64,000 nucleotides of DNA from the NCBI RefSeq assembly GCF_044594925.1, contig NZ_CP138991.1, positions 3,906,001 through 3,970,000 of the forward strand. Reading direction: 5' to 3'. Source of the stretch: Maribacter sp044594925 (GTDB taxonomy: Bacteria; Bacteroidota; Bacteroidia; Flavobacteriales; Flavobacteriaceae). Under the pieces are notes generated by a model. The model saw only the letters and a list, made by a program, of their open reading frames with translations. It was not told the DNA's origin and ran no database searches. Made by a program: the position numbers and the translations under genes. This document shows, piece by piece, positions 35,131 to 44,948 of the stretch (position 1 is the first letter of the stretch; every line of letters begins with the position of its first letter).

Positions 35131-36435
35131 ATGGGAGCTATCGTAGCCATCGTAGGAAGGCCTAATGTGGGCAAATCAACTTTTTTTAATCGATTAATTC
35201 AACGTAGGGAAGCTATTGTAGACGCGGTTAGCGGAGTTACAAGAGATCGGCACTATGGAAAAAGTGATTGGAATGGGAAGGAGTTTTCTATTATAGATAC
35301 GGGAGGTTACGTTGTTGGTAGCGATGACATTTTTGAACAGGAAATAGATAAACAGGTAGAACTTGCTATACAGGAAGCTGATGCCATTATTTTTATGGTC
35401 GATGTGGAAAGCGGCGTCACAGGAATGGATGAAGACGTTGCCAAATTATTGAGAAGGGTTAATAAACCTGTTTTTCTAGCTATAAATAAGGTGGATAATG
35501 CCATGCGACAAGAAGATGCGGTTGAATTCTATTCCTTAGGATTGGGAGATTATTATACACTTTCCAGTATTAACGGAAGTGGTACTGGGGAATTATTGGA
35601 TGCATTGGTAGAAGCGCTTCCGGATATTCAAGAAGAAGAAAGCGAATTGCCGCGATTTGCGGTAGTAGGAAGACCAAATGCGGGGAAATCATCCTTTATT
35701 AATGCTTTAATAGGAGAAGATAGGTATATCGTTACCGATATTGCCGGCACTACAAGGGATAGTATCGACACCAAGTACAACCGGTTTGGTTTTGAATTTA
35801 ATTTGGTTGATACGGCCGGTATTCGAAGAAAGGCCAAAGTAAAAGAAGATTTGGAGTTTTACTCGGTAATGCGCTCTGTAAGGGCTATAGAGCATTGTGA
35901 TGTATGCTTGTTATTATTAGATGCAACTAGAGGTTTTGATGGCCAGGTGGCCAATATTTTTTGGTTGGCACAACGCAATCATAAAGGCATTGTAATTCTG
36001 GTGAACAAATGGGATTTGGTAGAAGACAAAGAGACCAATACCATTAAACAATATACGCAACGAATAAAGCAGGCCATAGAGCCTTTTACCGATGTGCCTA
36101 TACTTTTCATTTCTGTTTTAACCAAACAACGTATTTTTAAGGCAATTGAAACCGCGGTGGAAGTTTACAAGAATCGCAGTAAAAAAATTATTACCCGTAA
36201 GTTTAATGAAGTCATGTTGCCGCTTATTGAGCATTATCCGCCTCCGGCTTATAAGGGCAAGCATGTGAAGATAAAATTCTGTACCCAATTACCCACGCCT
36301 TATCCGCAGTTTGCATTCTTTTGTAATCTTCCACAATATGTAAAAGAGCCTTATAAACGCTATCTGGAAAATAAGTTGCGGGAAGAGTTCGATTTTTCAG
36401 GAGTGCCTATAACCATCTTTATGAGGAAAAAGTAA
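35131..36435 (+). CDS. der: GTPase Der (EngA)
   Basis: 434-residue tandem GTPase needed for 50S ribosome assembly. Domain 1 has GRPNVGKS, DTGGY and NKVD. Domain 2 has GRPNAGKS, DTAGI and NKWD. A C-terminal KH-like domain ends in FDFSGVPITIFMRKK. Length is normal. The start at 35131 directly follows the regular spacing for this phylum. The following gap to 36544 holds AT-rich simple repeats only. Confidence 0.97.
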   Translation: MGAIVAIVGRPNVGKSTFFNRLIQRREAIVDAVSGVTRDRHYGKSDWNGKEFSIIDTGGYVVGSDDIFEQEIDKQVELAIQEADAIIFMVDVESGVTGMDEDVAKLLRRVNKPVFLAINKVDNAMRQEDAVEFYSLGLGDYYTLSSINGSGTGELLDALVEALPDIQEEESELPRFAVVGRPNAGKSSFINALIGEDRYIVTDIAGTTRDSIDTKYNRFGFEFNLVDTAGIRRKAKVKEDLEFYSVMRSVRAIEHCDVCLLLLDATRGFDGQVANIFWLAQRNHKGIVILVNKWDLVEDKETNTIKQYTQRIKQAIEPFTDVPILFISVLTKQRIFKAIETAVEVYKNRSKKIITRKFNEVMLPLIEHYPPPAYKGKHVKIKFCTQLPTPYPQFAFFCNLPQYVKEPYKRYLENKLREEFDFSGVPITIFMRKK

Positions 36436-36543
36436 TTTGTTTATTATTTAGGAGGTTTTGTATTTCACTGAATAAGTGACAAATTATTTTGAATTTGGAT
36501 TTGGATTTGAGCTTGTAATTGAACTTGAATTTGTGCTAAGGAA

Positions 36544-37338
36544 TCACCAACCACCAGAAGCGCCACCACCACCAAAGCCACCACCGCCGAAGCCGCCACC
36601 AAAGCCACCGCCTCCGCCAAAGCTTCCGCCGCCACCAAAACCACCAGAGCCACCACTGCGACCCATATTGCTAAGTATAATAACGTCCCATAGATCCAGT
36701 CCTCTTTTTCTTCTTCCGCCATTACCACCACGTCCATTGCCTTTATTGCGTTTAGAGAGGATAATTAAAATAATGAAGAATATTAGAAATGGTAAAAAGG
36801 CTCGTAATGACAGGCCGTCATTGATTTCAAACGTACGGTCCTCTTTAAATTCTCCTGTGAGTACCTGGAAAATGGCATCCGTACCTTTATTCAAACCACT
36901 GTAGTAATTGCCAATTTTAAACTCTGGAATAATAATCGCTTCAATGATTCTGCGGGACATGGCGTCCGTAAGAGTAGCCTCAACACCATAACCGGTGTTA
37001 ATCGCTATTTTACGGTCATCCCGCGCCAGTAGTACAAGTACACCGTTGTCTTTTCCAGACTGTCCAATGCCCCATTTTTGACCCCATTGTGCACCAAGGT
37101 AGGTGATATTCTCCCCTTCGGTACTGGCTATTATAGCAATGACTATTTGGGTAGAGGTGCTATCCGAATAACGAATGAGTTTTTGTTCTAAAGCTGTTTT
37201 TTGAGTTCCCGAGAGTAACGAAATATAGTCGTAAACACTGGTTTCTTCCTGGGGTTTTTCAGGTATTTGAAATTGCCCCCAACATGAATAAGTAAAGAGG
37301 AATATAAAAAAAACAGGGAAAATTTTCCTTGACTCCAT
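36544..37338 (-). CDS. TPM domain protein with glycine-rich tail
   Basis: 264 residues from MESRKIFPV. The frame extends 75 bp upstream, but the Met at 37338 starts a proper signal peptide ending CWGQ. The TPM domain covers about 25-165 (VYDYISLLSGTQKTALEQKL, GQSGKDNGVLVLLARDDRKIAINTGYGVE). A TM helix follows at about 190-210 (FLPFLIFFIILIILS), then a tail made almost only of Gly, Phe and Ser. TPM proteins are linked to membrane-associated phosphatase-like or photosystem-repair roles, and the bacterial function is unclear. It is the last gene of a LemA-TPM-TPM operon. Confidence 0.88.
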   Translation of the reverse strand: MESRKIFPVFFIFLFTYSCWGQFQIPEKPQEETSVYDYISLLSGTQKTALEQKLIRYSDSTSTQIVIAIIASTEGENITYLGAQWGQKWGIGQSGKDNGVLVLLARDDRKIAINTGYGVEATLTDAMSRRIIEAIIIPEFKIGNYYSGLNKGTDAIFQVLTGEFKEDRTFEINDGLSLRAFLPFLIFFIILIILSKRNKGNGRGGNGGRRKRGLDLWDVIILSNMGRSGGSGGFGGGGSFGGGGGFGGGFGGGGFGGGGASGGW

Positions 37339-37393
37339 AAGGATTAGCCGATTAAAGCTATTTAGTATCCTCTTTGGGGAGGTCGGGAGGAGC

Positions 37394-37831
37394 CTAGCCT
37401 TTAGATATCTCATTACTTAGTTCGTTTGTGTCATCATGTTTCCAGGGAAAATGATGCGCTAACTCGGTTCCCGCCTTATGTATTCCTGCAACGATTCCGG
37501 TTTTAAAGGCACCATTTTTAAAATGCCCTTCAATGATGTTTTTGGTACTTTCCCAAAAATCCTTTGGTACTACTTTATCCATTCCCTTATCTCCGCAAAT
37601 GGCGAACTTTCTATCATTTACAGCAACATAGATTAGGACGCCATTTTCCTCTTTGGTGTTGTCCATTTTAAGTAAATGAAAGACTTCCTTAGCTCTCTTA
37701 TAATGGTCAATTCGGGTATGTGCCTCTATATGAACCCTTATTTCGCCAGACGTATTTTTTTCTGCCGATAGAATGGCCTCAACAATCTCTTGTTCCTCTT
37801 CTATTGTCAAAAAATCTTCTACTCTGGACAT
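37394..37831 (-). CDS. Small TPM domain protein
   Basis: 145 residues without signal peptide. The TPM domain spans the whole chain (TIEEEQEIVEAILSAEKNTSGEIRVHIEAH, ENGVLIYVAVNDRKFAICGDKGMDKVV). It lies 9 bp downstream of the LemA gene and 55 bp upstream of the larger TPM gene, the usual order in Bacteroidota. Probably a cytoplasmic partner of the membrane TPM protein. Confidence 0.88.
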   Translation of the reverse strand: MSRVEDFLTIEEEQEIVEAILSAEKNTSGEIRVHIEAHTRIDHYKRAKEVFHLLKMDNTKEENGVLIYVAVNDRKFAICGDKGMDKVVPKDFWESTKNIIEGHFKNGAFKTGIVAGIHKAGTELAHHFPWKHDDTNELSNEISKG

Positions 37832-37840
37832 ATATGCGGT

Positions 37841-38464
37841 TTATTCAAATTCAAAATTTACATCGGGTGCATTCTCAGAACCTGCTTCAGATTTAAAATA
37901 GGCTAGTTCATCAAAATTAAATAGTCCTGCCAAAATAGAATTTGGGAATTTTTTAATGTGAAGATTGTATGGTTCTACAGTAGCATTAAAGCGATCCCGT
38001 GCTACGTTGATTCTATTTTCAGTGCCCTCTAATTGGGATTGAAGTTCTAAGAAATTTTGATTGGCTTTTAAGTCTGGATACCTTTCTACGGTAACTAAAA
38101 GTCTACTCAACGCTCCGCTTAAGCCGCTTTGTGCTTGGTTAAATTGCGCCAACTGCTCTGGTGTAATATTCGTTGGGTCTATGCTAACTGCAGTAGCCTT
38201 AGAACGAGCTTCTATAACATCTGTTAAGGTGCCACGCTCAAAGTCTGCGGCTCCTTGTACGGTTTTCACTAAATTTCCGATGAGGTCGTTTCTGCGTTGG
38301 TAGGAGCTTTCTACGTTAGCCCAAGTTTTGGTTGAGGTTTCCTTTAAGGCAATGGCAGTATTGTTGAATTTGTATGCAAAAATCCCTCCAATTATGCCAA
38401 TTATTATTACTGCAATTACCGTTATTCCTAGACAGCCAAGGCCTGCTAAAACTCCTTTTTTCAT
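37841..38464 (-). CDS. lemA: LemA family protein
   Basis: 207 residues. An N-terminal TM helix (about 8-30, LGCLGITVIAVIIIGIIGGIFAY) is followed by a long four-helix domain with the family sequences SYQRRNDLIGNLVKTVQGAADFE, VERYPDLKANQNFLELQSQLEGTENRINVARDRFN and FNATVEPYN. LemA proteins are membrane-anchored helical bundles of unknown function, often with TPM genes as here. Confidence 0.92.
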   Translation of the reverse strand: MKKGVLAGLGCLGITVIAVIIIGIIGGIFAYKFNNTAIALKETSTKTWANVESSYQRRNDLIGNLVKTVQGAADFERGTLTDVIEARSKATAVSIDPTNITPEQLAQFNQAQSGLSGALSRLLVTVERYPDLKANQNFLELQSQLEGTENRINVARDRFNATVEPYNLHIKKFPNSILAGLFNFDELAYFKSEAGSENAPDVNFEFE

Positions 38465-38512
38465 GATTAGTGTAGTTTTAAATAATCCCCTGTATTAGTA
38501 GAATTATAGTGT

Positions 38513-38842
38513 TTATAGTTGTTTCTTAATTTTAATGAGTTCTGTTTTAACGCGTTCTAGTTTTTGAATGATATCAAAATTGGACAAGGTCTTTTGTTTT
38601 TCTTCTCTTAAGTGCGTTTTAGCCCCTTCTAGTGTAAACCCTCGTTCTTTTACAAGGTGGTAAATGAGTTGTAGATTTTTAATATCCTGAGGGGTGAACT
38701 TTCGGTTTCCCTTAGCGTTCTTTTTAGGTTTTAGAACATCGAATTCCTTTTCCCAAAAACGTATGAGTGATGTGTTTACGTCAAATGCGCGAGCTACCTC
38801 CCCAATTCCATAATAACGTCTTTCCGGTAGGTCTATCTGCAT
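38513..38842 (-). CDS. MerR family transcriptional regulator
   Basis: 109 residues. The DNA-binding MerR helix-turn-helix starts YYGIGEVARAFDVNTSLIRFWEKEFDVLKPKKN and continues FTPQDIKNLQLIYHLVKERGFTLEGAK. It is the short form with a coiled C-terminus and no metal-binding cysteines. The start overlaps the stop of the M23 peptidase gene by one base, so the two are co-transcribed, as is common in this phylum. Confidence 0.9.
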   Translation of the reverse strand: MQIDLPERRYYGIGEVARAFDVNTSLIRFWEKEFDVLKPKKNAKGNRKFTPQDIKNLQLIYHLVKERGFTLEGAKTHLREEKQKTLSNFDIIQKLERVKTELIKIKKQL

Positions 38843-39819
38843 TAATCCAGGGATTGATTTTCTTGGTTAGCGTACTTCAACATGTTTTCGAATTCTTCGG
38901 GAGATAAACTTCCATAGTAGAAATTAATAGGATTAATACGATCTTTCTCCTTCCAAACCTCATAGTGTAAGTGCGGTGCTTCAGACCTTCCCGTGCTACC
39001 TACAAAACCAATAAGGTCACCACGTTTTACTTTCTGTCCTTTTTTAACGTTGTACTTGCTTAGGTGTGCGTACAAACTTAAATAACCATACCCATGGTCT
39101 ATTCTAATATGTTTTCCGTAGCCAGATGAGTTGTTGTCCGCCCTCGTTACTTTGCCATCTCCAGAAGCATAAATGGGGGTGCCTTTAGGTGCGGTAAAAT
39201 CCATTCCATAATGCATTTTCCGTGCTTTTGTAAAAGGGTCGGAGCGCCACCCGTAACCAGATGCCATGCGTGTAAGGTCTTCATTGTTAATGGGTTGAAT
39301 TGCTGGAATGGAAACTAAGAGTTTTTCTTTCTCTTCGGCCAGTTTAGTGATTTCATCCAAGGATTTGGATTGTATGGCCATTTGTTTTTTAATGATATCC
39401 AAACGTTTTGTGGTGGAGATAATCATCTCTGAATTATTGAAGCCTTCTAAGGATTTATACCTGTTTATACCACCAAACCCTGCTTTCCGTTGCTCTTCTG
39501 GAATGGGGTTGGCTTCGAAATAGAGTCGGTATATGTTGTTGTCGCGGTCTTCAATGTTGGCGAGAACCTCTTCAATCTGTCCCATTTTTCTATCCAAAAG
39601 ATCAAACTGAAGCTCATAGTTTTTTACTTCACGCTGTAAAGAAAGTTCCCTAGGGGTGTTAATAAGATTGGTGTTCAAAAGTAATAGTAAACCTAGAAAA
39701 CCGAAAAGCAGTGAGCCTAAAAAGAAAAACACGATATTCCGATATCGCTTGGATTTTTCGGGTTCAATTTTCCGGTAAGAAAGGGTATCCGGGTCGTAAT
39801 AGTATTTTACTTTAGACAT
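38842..39819 (-). CDS. M23 family metallopeptidase
   Basis: 325 residues. Cytoplasmic start, one TM helix at about 28-48 (IVFFFLGSLLFGFLGLLLLL), a coiled-coil stalk (about 60-170) and a lysostaphin-like peptidase domain (about 185-300). The zinc ligands are visible as HYGMDF (His and Asp) and HLHYE (the second His of the HxH). It should cut peptidoglycan cross-links or act as a divisome or envelope scaffold. It is divergent from alaS across a 104-bp gap. Confidence 0.92.
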   Translation of the reverse strand: MSKVKYYYDPDTLSYRKIEPEKSKRYRNIVFFFLGSLLFGFLGLLLLLNTNLINTPRELSLQREVKNYELQFDLLDRKMGQIEEVLANIEDRDNNIYRLYFEANPIPEEQRKAGFGGINRYKSLEGFNNSEMIISTTKRLDIIKKQMAIQSKSLDEITKLAEEKEKLLVSIPAIQPINNEDLTRMASGYGWRSDPFTKARKMHYGMDFTAPKGTPIYASGDGKVTRADNNSSGYGKHIRIDHGYGYLSLYAHLSKYNVKKGQKVKRGDLIGFVGSTGRSEAPHLHYEVWKEKDRINPINFYYGSLSPEEFENMLKYANQENQSLD

Positions 39820-39923
39820 GAATAGATTTTATCCTATTTTTGTTCTTTCGTTTTAACATAACAAACAAATATAAAAATTGTTTTCAATAAACAGTTAAAA
39901 TTTGTAAAAGCTTAGCATTTTAG

Positions 39924-42539
39924 ATGAATTCCAAGGATATACGAAAGCAATTTTTAAACTTTTTCGAAAGCAAAAAGCACAAGATTGTGGCTTCTGCTCC
40001 AATGGTCATAAAAGATGATCCAACCCTGCTTTTTACCAATGCGGGAATGAACCAGTTCAAAGAATATTTCCTAGGTATTTCTGCGCCTAAAAATGCACGT
40101 GTGACGGACACCCAAAAGTGTCTAAGGGTAAGTGGTAAGCATAACGATTTGGAAGAGGTTGGTAAGGATACCTACCACCATACCATGTTCGAGATGTTGG
40201 GCAACTGGAGCTTTGGGGATTATTTTAAGGAGGAGGCCATTACCTGGGCTTGGGAATTATTGACAGAGGTCTTTAAGATAGATGAAGATAGTTTATACGT
40301 TTCGGTCTTTGAAGGAAGTACCGACGCCGATAAACTAGGTAAGGATAGTGAGGCCTATGATTTATGGAAAAGAATAGTTCCAGAGGACCGCATCATCATG
40401 GGCAATAAAAAGGACAACTTCTGGGAGATGGGTGATCAAGGCCCTTGTGGTCCTTGTTCGGAAATTCATGTAGATATACGTTCCAAGGAAGATAAAGCAA
40501 AAGTTTCCGGTGCAAGTCTGGTCAATGCAGACCATCCTTTGGTAGTAGAAATATGGAACTTGGTCTTTATGCAGTACAACCGAAAAGCGGACGGTACTTT
40601 AGAGAACCTTCCTGCTAAACATGTAGATACAGGAATGGGTTTTGAGCGTCTTTGTATGGTGCTTCAAAATGTAAAGTCTAATTACGATACCGATGTTTTT
40701 ACGCCGTTGATTCGGGAGATAGAGACCATTACAAATGCCGCTTATGGTAAAGACGAGGAGGTAGATATCGCAATCCGAGTTATTGCCGATCATATAAGAG
40801 CCGTGGCTTTCTCTATAGCCGATGGGCAATTGCCCAGTAATACGGGAGCTGGGTATGTAATCCGTCGTATTTTAAGGCGTGCCGTGCGTTATGGTTTTAC
40901 CTTCTTGGGTACCAAAGAGCCTTTTATGTATCGTTTGGTCAATATACTCACCCAAGGTATGGGAGAGGCATTTCCAGAATTGAAAGAGCAAAAGCAATTG
41001 ATACAAAATGTAATCAAAGAAGAAGAGCATTCCTTTCTTAAGACTTTAGATCAGGGATTGGTGCTTTTAGATTCTATTATTGCCAATACCAAGAACAAAA
41101 AAGTAGCTGGCGCAAAGGCTTTTGAGCTGTATGATACTTTTGGTTTTCCTATTGATTTAACAGCATTGATTCTTAATGAAAAAGGTTATGAGTTGGATGA
41201 AGCCGGATTTGAGGCAGCTATGCAGCAGCAAAAAAACCGTTCTAAATCTGCCTCCGAAATTTCTAAACAAGATTGGAAGGTATTAGCAATTGATACGGAA
41301 CAAGAATTTGTTGGCTATGATTTGTTGGAAGCTGACGTAAAAATTGTGAAGTACCGTAAGGTTACTTCTAAAAAGGATGGCGTTCAATATCAACTGGTAT
41401 TCAATTTAACGCCTTTCTATGCAGAAGGTGGTGGACAAGTAGGGGATAAGGGTTACTTGGAGCCTACGGATGGTGATGTAGTTTACATTATCGATACGAA
41501 AAGGGAAAACAACGAAATAGTACATTTTGCAAAAAGCCTTCCTAAAAAATTAGAGGGAAGCTTTAAGGCTGTGGTCGATGCCAAACAGCGTCAAAGAACA
41601 GAAGCTAACCATACGGCAACACATTTGTTACATCAAGCCTTACGGGAAATTTTAGGAACCCATGTAGAGCAAAAAGGCTCTGCGGTACATTCTAAGTACC
41701 TGCGTTTTGACTTCTCCCATTTTTCAAAGCTTACATTAGATGAGTTACGGCAAGTAGAAGATTTCGTTAATGCGCGTATAGAGGGCCAATTGCCTTTACA
41801 AGAGCAGCGCAATATTCCTATGAAAGAGGCTTTAGAATCGGGGGCAATGGCACTATTCGGAGAAAAGTATGGCGATACGGTACGTACCATAAAATTTGGG
41901 CAGTCGGTTGAGCTATGTGGTGGAACGCACGTTGAAAATACCAGTGCTATTTGGCATTTTAAAATAAAATCGGAAGGAGCCGTTGCTGCTGGAATACGAA
42001 GAATAGAGGCGATTACAAGTGATGCGGTAAAGGATTTTTACTTTGAAAATAACCGCTCGCTTTATGAGATAAAAGATGTTCTTGGTAATGCCCAAGACCC
42101 TGTGAAAGCAGTAGCTAATCTTCAAGAAGAAAATGCAGATTTGAAGAAGCAAGTAGCGCACCTACTAAAAGAAAAAGCAAAAAATCTAAAAGGAGAATTA
42201 GCGCAGGAATTAGAAGAGGTTAACGGTGTTCGGTTTTTGGCTAAGAAAATAGATTTAGATGCAGCCGGAATAAAAGACCTTTCTTTTGAGATGGGTCAAA
42301 ACCAAAAAGATTTGTTCTTGTTGTTCGGTACCGAGCAAAACGGTAAGGCCTTGTTGTCTTGCTATATTTCCAAGGAAGTTGTTGCTGCTAAAAATTTGAA
42401 TGCAGGAACTATTGTTCGTGAATTGGGCAAATTTATTAAAGGTGGTGGTGGCGGCCAACCTTTCTTCGCAACTGCAGGAGGTAAAAACCCGGGGGGCATC
42501 TCTGAAGCTTTGGAGAAGGTTCGAAACTACTTAAAATAA
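39924..42539 (+). CDS. alaS: Alanine-tRNA ligase
   Basis: 871-residue class II synthetase of normal length. The catalytic core has FTNAGMNQFKEYFLG and NWSFGDYFKEEAI. The editing domain holds the zinc-binding set TEANHTATHLLH and CGGTHVENT. The C-terminal domain ends in the Gly-rich KGGGGGQPFFATAGGKNPGG motif. It charges tRNA-Ala and clears mischarged Ser and Gly. Confidence 0.98.
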   Translation: MNSKDIRKQFLNFFESKKHKIVASAPMVIKDDPTLLFTNAGMNQFKEYFLGISAPKNARVTDTQKCLRVSGKHNDLEEVGKDTYHHTMFEMLGNWSFGDYFKEEAITWAWELLTEVFKIDEDSLYVSVFEGSTDADKLGKDSEAYDLWKRIVPEDRIIMGNKKDNFWEMGDQGPCGPCSEIHVDIRSKEDKAKVSGASLVNADHPLVVEIWNLVFMQYNRKADGTLENLPAKHVDTGMGFERLCMVLQNVKSNYDTDVFTPLIREIETITNAAYGKDEEVDIAIRVIADHIRAVAFSIADGQLPSNTGAGYVIRRILRRAVRYGFTFLGTKEPFMYRLVNILTQGMGEAFPELKEQKQLIQNVIKEEEHSFLKTLDQGLVLLDSIIANTKNKKVAGAKAFELYDTFGFPIDLTALILNEKGYELDEAGFEAAMQQQKNRSKSASEISKQDWKVLAIDTEQEFVGYDLLEADVKIVKYRKVTSKKDGVQYQLVFNLTPFYAEGGGQVGDKGYLEPTDGDVVYIIDTKRENNEIVHFAKSLPKKLEGSFKAVVDAKQRQRTEANHTATHLLHQALREILGTHVEQKGSAVHSKYLRFDFSHFSKLTLDELRQVEDFVNARIEGQLPLQEQRNIPMKEALESGAMALFGEKYGDTVRTIKFGQSVELCGGTHVENTSAIWHFKIKSEGAVAAGIRRIEAITSDAVKDFYFENNRSLYEIKDVLGNAQDPVKAVANLQEENADLKKQVAHLLKEKAKNLKGELAQELEEVNGVRFLAKKIDLDAAGIKDLSFEMGQNQKDLFLLFGTEQNGKALLSCYISKEVVAAKNLNAGTIVRELGKFIKGGGGGQPFFATAGGKNPGGISEALEKVRNYLK

Positions 42540-42604
42540 TAAGTGTTTAGGGTTTGTCCTCAATTCATAGTGCGTATTGAAATAAAATTCTGGGAACTTA
42601 TTAT

Positions 42605-43564
42605 ATGAAACTTCAAACCCAAATACCCTTAACAAGGGCAAATAACCCAATTGATTATTCAAGTCAATTACTTGTTTTGGGTTCTTGTTTTTCGGAGAAT
42701 ATTGGGGCTAAACTCGATTACTTCAAATTTCAAACTGTACAAAATCCATTTGGTATCCTGTTTCATCCTTTGGCGATTGAAAACTTGATTTCAAGAGCTG
42801 TAAAAAAAGAATACTATTCGGCAGACGATTTGTTCTTTTTGAACGAACGTTGGCATTGTTTTGATGTACACTCTAGTTTAAGCGATGTACGCAGAGATGC
42901 ACTTTTAGAAAACTTAAATGCTCAACTTGTTAGAACAGAAAATCAACTAAGGCTAGCGACCCATATATTAATTACCTTGGGTACGGCGTGGGTTTACCAA
43001 AAAAAGCAAACGGGAAAAATGGTGGCAAACTGCCATAAAGTGCCGCAAAAGGAGTTCAAGAAGCACTTGCTGACCGTAAACGAAATAACGGCAAGTCTAC
43101 AGAGGTCAGTGCAACATATTGAAAGCATCAATAAAAAAGCACAACTCATTTTCACCATTTCCCCCGTACGCCACCTAAAAGATGGTTTTATAGAAAACGA
43201 ACGAAGCAAGTCACATTTGATAACGGCAATTCACACAATACTAAGTATTCCCCCTTCGGGGGCTAGGGGGATTTATTTCCCTTCCTACGAAATCATGATG
43301 GACGAGCTGCGCGATTATCGTTTTTATAAAATGGATATGATTCACCCAAACACCTTAGCTATTGATTATATCTGGGAAAAATTTTCCAAGGTGTGGATCT
43401 CAGATGATGCACAGGTTACTGTGAAAAAGGTGGAAGAAATCCAAAGAGGATTGCGTCATAGGCCATTTAATCCAAATTCGGAACAACATCAAAGATTTCA
43501 AGAGTCGCTCAAGGAGAAAATCTCGTATATTAAAAAAGAGCATCCTTTTATGACGTTCGAATAG
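42605..43564 (+). CDS. GSCFA domain protein
   Basis: 319 residues. The name-giving motif LGSCFSENIGAKLDYFKF is at about 25-42. FFLNERWHCFDVHS and LITLGTAWVYQ are the conserved blocks. The fold is SGNH-hydrolase-like, with Ser and a late His in YFPSYEIMMDELRDYRFYKMDMIHPN. Activity is not defined for the family. Inside the gene a C5/G5 palindrome (43250-43270) encodes the segment PPSGARG just before the conserved YFPSYEI, where family members usually have a short linker. Confidence 0.88.
   Translation: MKLQTQIPLTRANNPIDYSSQLLVLGSCFSENIGAKLDYFKFQTVQNPFGILFHPLAIENLISRAVKKEYYSADDLFFLNERWHCFDVHSSLSDVRRDALLENLNAQLVRTENQLRLATHILITLGTAWVYQKKQTGKMVANCHKVPQKEFKKHLLTVNEITASLQRSVQHIESINKKAQLIFTISPVRHLKDGFIENERSKSHLITAIHTILSIPPSGARGIYFPSYEIMMDELRDYRFYKMDMIHPNTLAIDYIWEKFSKVWISDDAQVTVKKVEEIQRGLRHRPFNPNSEQHQRFQESLKEKISYIKKEHPFMTFE
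43250..43270 (+). repeat. REP-like palindrome inside GSCFA gene
   Basis: CCCCC-TTC-GGGGG-CTA-GGGGG: a strong hairpin of dispersed-repeat type that keeps the reading frame. The surrounding gene is AT-rich, so the composition stands out. Confidence 0.6.
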
Positions 43565-43617
43565 GGGATTGGAGTCACCGCCTTTGTGTAACGAACGGTT
43601 TGTTTAAAGCGTATAGT

Positions 43618-44232
43618 ATGAAAAAATTTTTAATAGGATCAGTAATTGCACTGGCCATAGTTTTGGTATTTCGTTCTTGTGGTAAGGAAAAGGAATCCGA
43701 AGCAATTCTTAAGGAAAATTCCATGCTCATTCAAGAGCGAATAGCTAACGTTTCTAAGCTTATTGTTACCGAAGGTCATTTTGCAGAAGTTTATAATTAC
43801 AAGGATTCTAAAGAACTTTTTGGTCCGCTACTTACGGCAGATAAAAAAGCATTGGTAGTTGTAAATGCAGCGGTGACCATAGGGTATGATCTTTCTAAAA
43901 TTGAATTTACAGTGGACGAGGAAAAGAGAACGCTTCACATTGATAAAATTCCTGAACCGGAAATAACCCTAAACCCGGATTTTGAATATTACGATGTTAC
44001 TGCAGATTACCTAAATCCTTTTGAGGCAAAAGACTACAATGCGATAAAGAATAATGTTAAAGCGTCTTTATTGAAAAAAGTAGAAGCATCAACTTTGAAA
44101 ACGAATGCTAAGAATAGATTATTGAGCGAGCTTCAGCAATTTTATGTACTGACCAATAGCTTGGGTTGGACTTTGATCTATCAGGATAAAGAAATTGACG
44201 AAGACTTTTATCCAATCCTGTTGAAAAACTAA
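43618..44232 (+). CDS. DUF4230 family protein
   Basis: 204 residues from MKKFLIGSV (an ATG 18 bp upstream gives a poorer start). A single TM or signal helix (about 3-20) is followed by the DUF4230 domain: KLIVTEGHFAEVYNYKDS, KKALVVVNAAVTIGYDLSKIEF and HIDKIPEPEITLNPDFEYYDVT. These proteins are membrane-anchored in Bacteroidota and Firmicutes with no known activity. It lies 53 bp after the GSCFA gene on the same strand. Confidence 0.88.
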   Translation: MKKFLIGSVIALAIVLVFRSCGKEKESEAILKENSMLIQERIANVSKLIVTEGHFAEVYNYKDSKELFGPLLTADKKALVVVNAAVTIGYDLSKIEFTVDEEKRTLHIDKIPEPEITLNPDFEYYDVTADYLNPFEAKDYNAIKNNVKASLLKKVEASTLKTNAKNRLLSELQQFYVLTNSLGWTLIYQDKEIDEDFYPILLKN

Positions 44233-44309
44233 GTTTTTAATAGTTAAAATATTCAAAAACAATTAGTTATGCTGTATATTGATGTTCTATCACATAAAAT
44301 GGCATCAAA

Positions 44310-44948
44310 ATGAAACAGACCAGACCAACAAACTACAGAAGAAAGTTTTTGAAAACAAGCGGCATGTTAGGTGCTGGATTTTTACTGCCTAACATGTCCA
44401 TAGCCAAAACCACCGCTTTCGTAGATGGAAATGTCCACCAGTTCGGCAAACGTGAAGGATATACTGATCAAGTAAGTATTCTTGTTTCTATGATGGACTG
44501 GATGCGGTCTACGGTGCTTCGTTCAGTTAGTGGAATATCACAGAAAGAACTAGATTTTCTTTTGGACGAGGAGTCTAATTCTATTGGTGCCATGCTAATG
44601 CATCTTGCTGCCACGGAGCGTTTTTATCAAATCCATACCTTCGATTAAAGGGAGTGGGGAGATTTTGATAAGAAAGACACTGATATGTGGAACGTTGGGA
44701 GCCGTTTGGGAGATGCCGCAAGGAAGGAGTTAAAGGGAAAGCCACTTTCCTTTTATACCGATCATCTTGCCGAGGTGCGGGAAAATACGAAAACCATGCT
44801 AAAAACCAAGAGCGACGATTGGCTTTATGTAGAGACGGATTTCTTTGGAGGACAGCCTACGAATAACTATTGTAAATGGTTTCATGTAGTAGAACATGAG
44901 TCCAATCACAACGGTCAAATAAAATATATAAAAAGTAGGGTGGTTTAA
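44310..44948 (+). pseudogene. DinB-like protein with in-frame TAA
   Basis: A single frame of 213 codons. The start resembles a twin-arginine signal (NYRRKFLKTSGMLGAGFLLPNM). The body is a DinB-type four-helix bundle (DQVSILVSMMDWMRSTVLRSV, LDEESNSIGAMLMHLAATERFYQ) and the end has KWFHVVEHESNHNGQIKYI with His residues expected to bind metal. A TAA at 44646-44648 interrupts it after IHTFD. The residues after it (REWGDFDKKDTDMWNVGSRLGD) clearly continue the family. The third helix carries a conserved region, so the truncated product should be inactive. Its stop overlaps that of the convergent hydroxylase by 3 bp. Confidence 0.78.

Noticed and set aside
36465..36904. Long Pro-rich and Val/Ala-rich frames opposite the TPM protein tail
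   Set aside because: They are shadows of the glycine-rich repeat of the TPM gene. Composition is forced by the GGN codons on the other strand.
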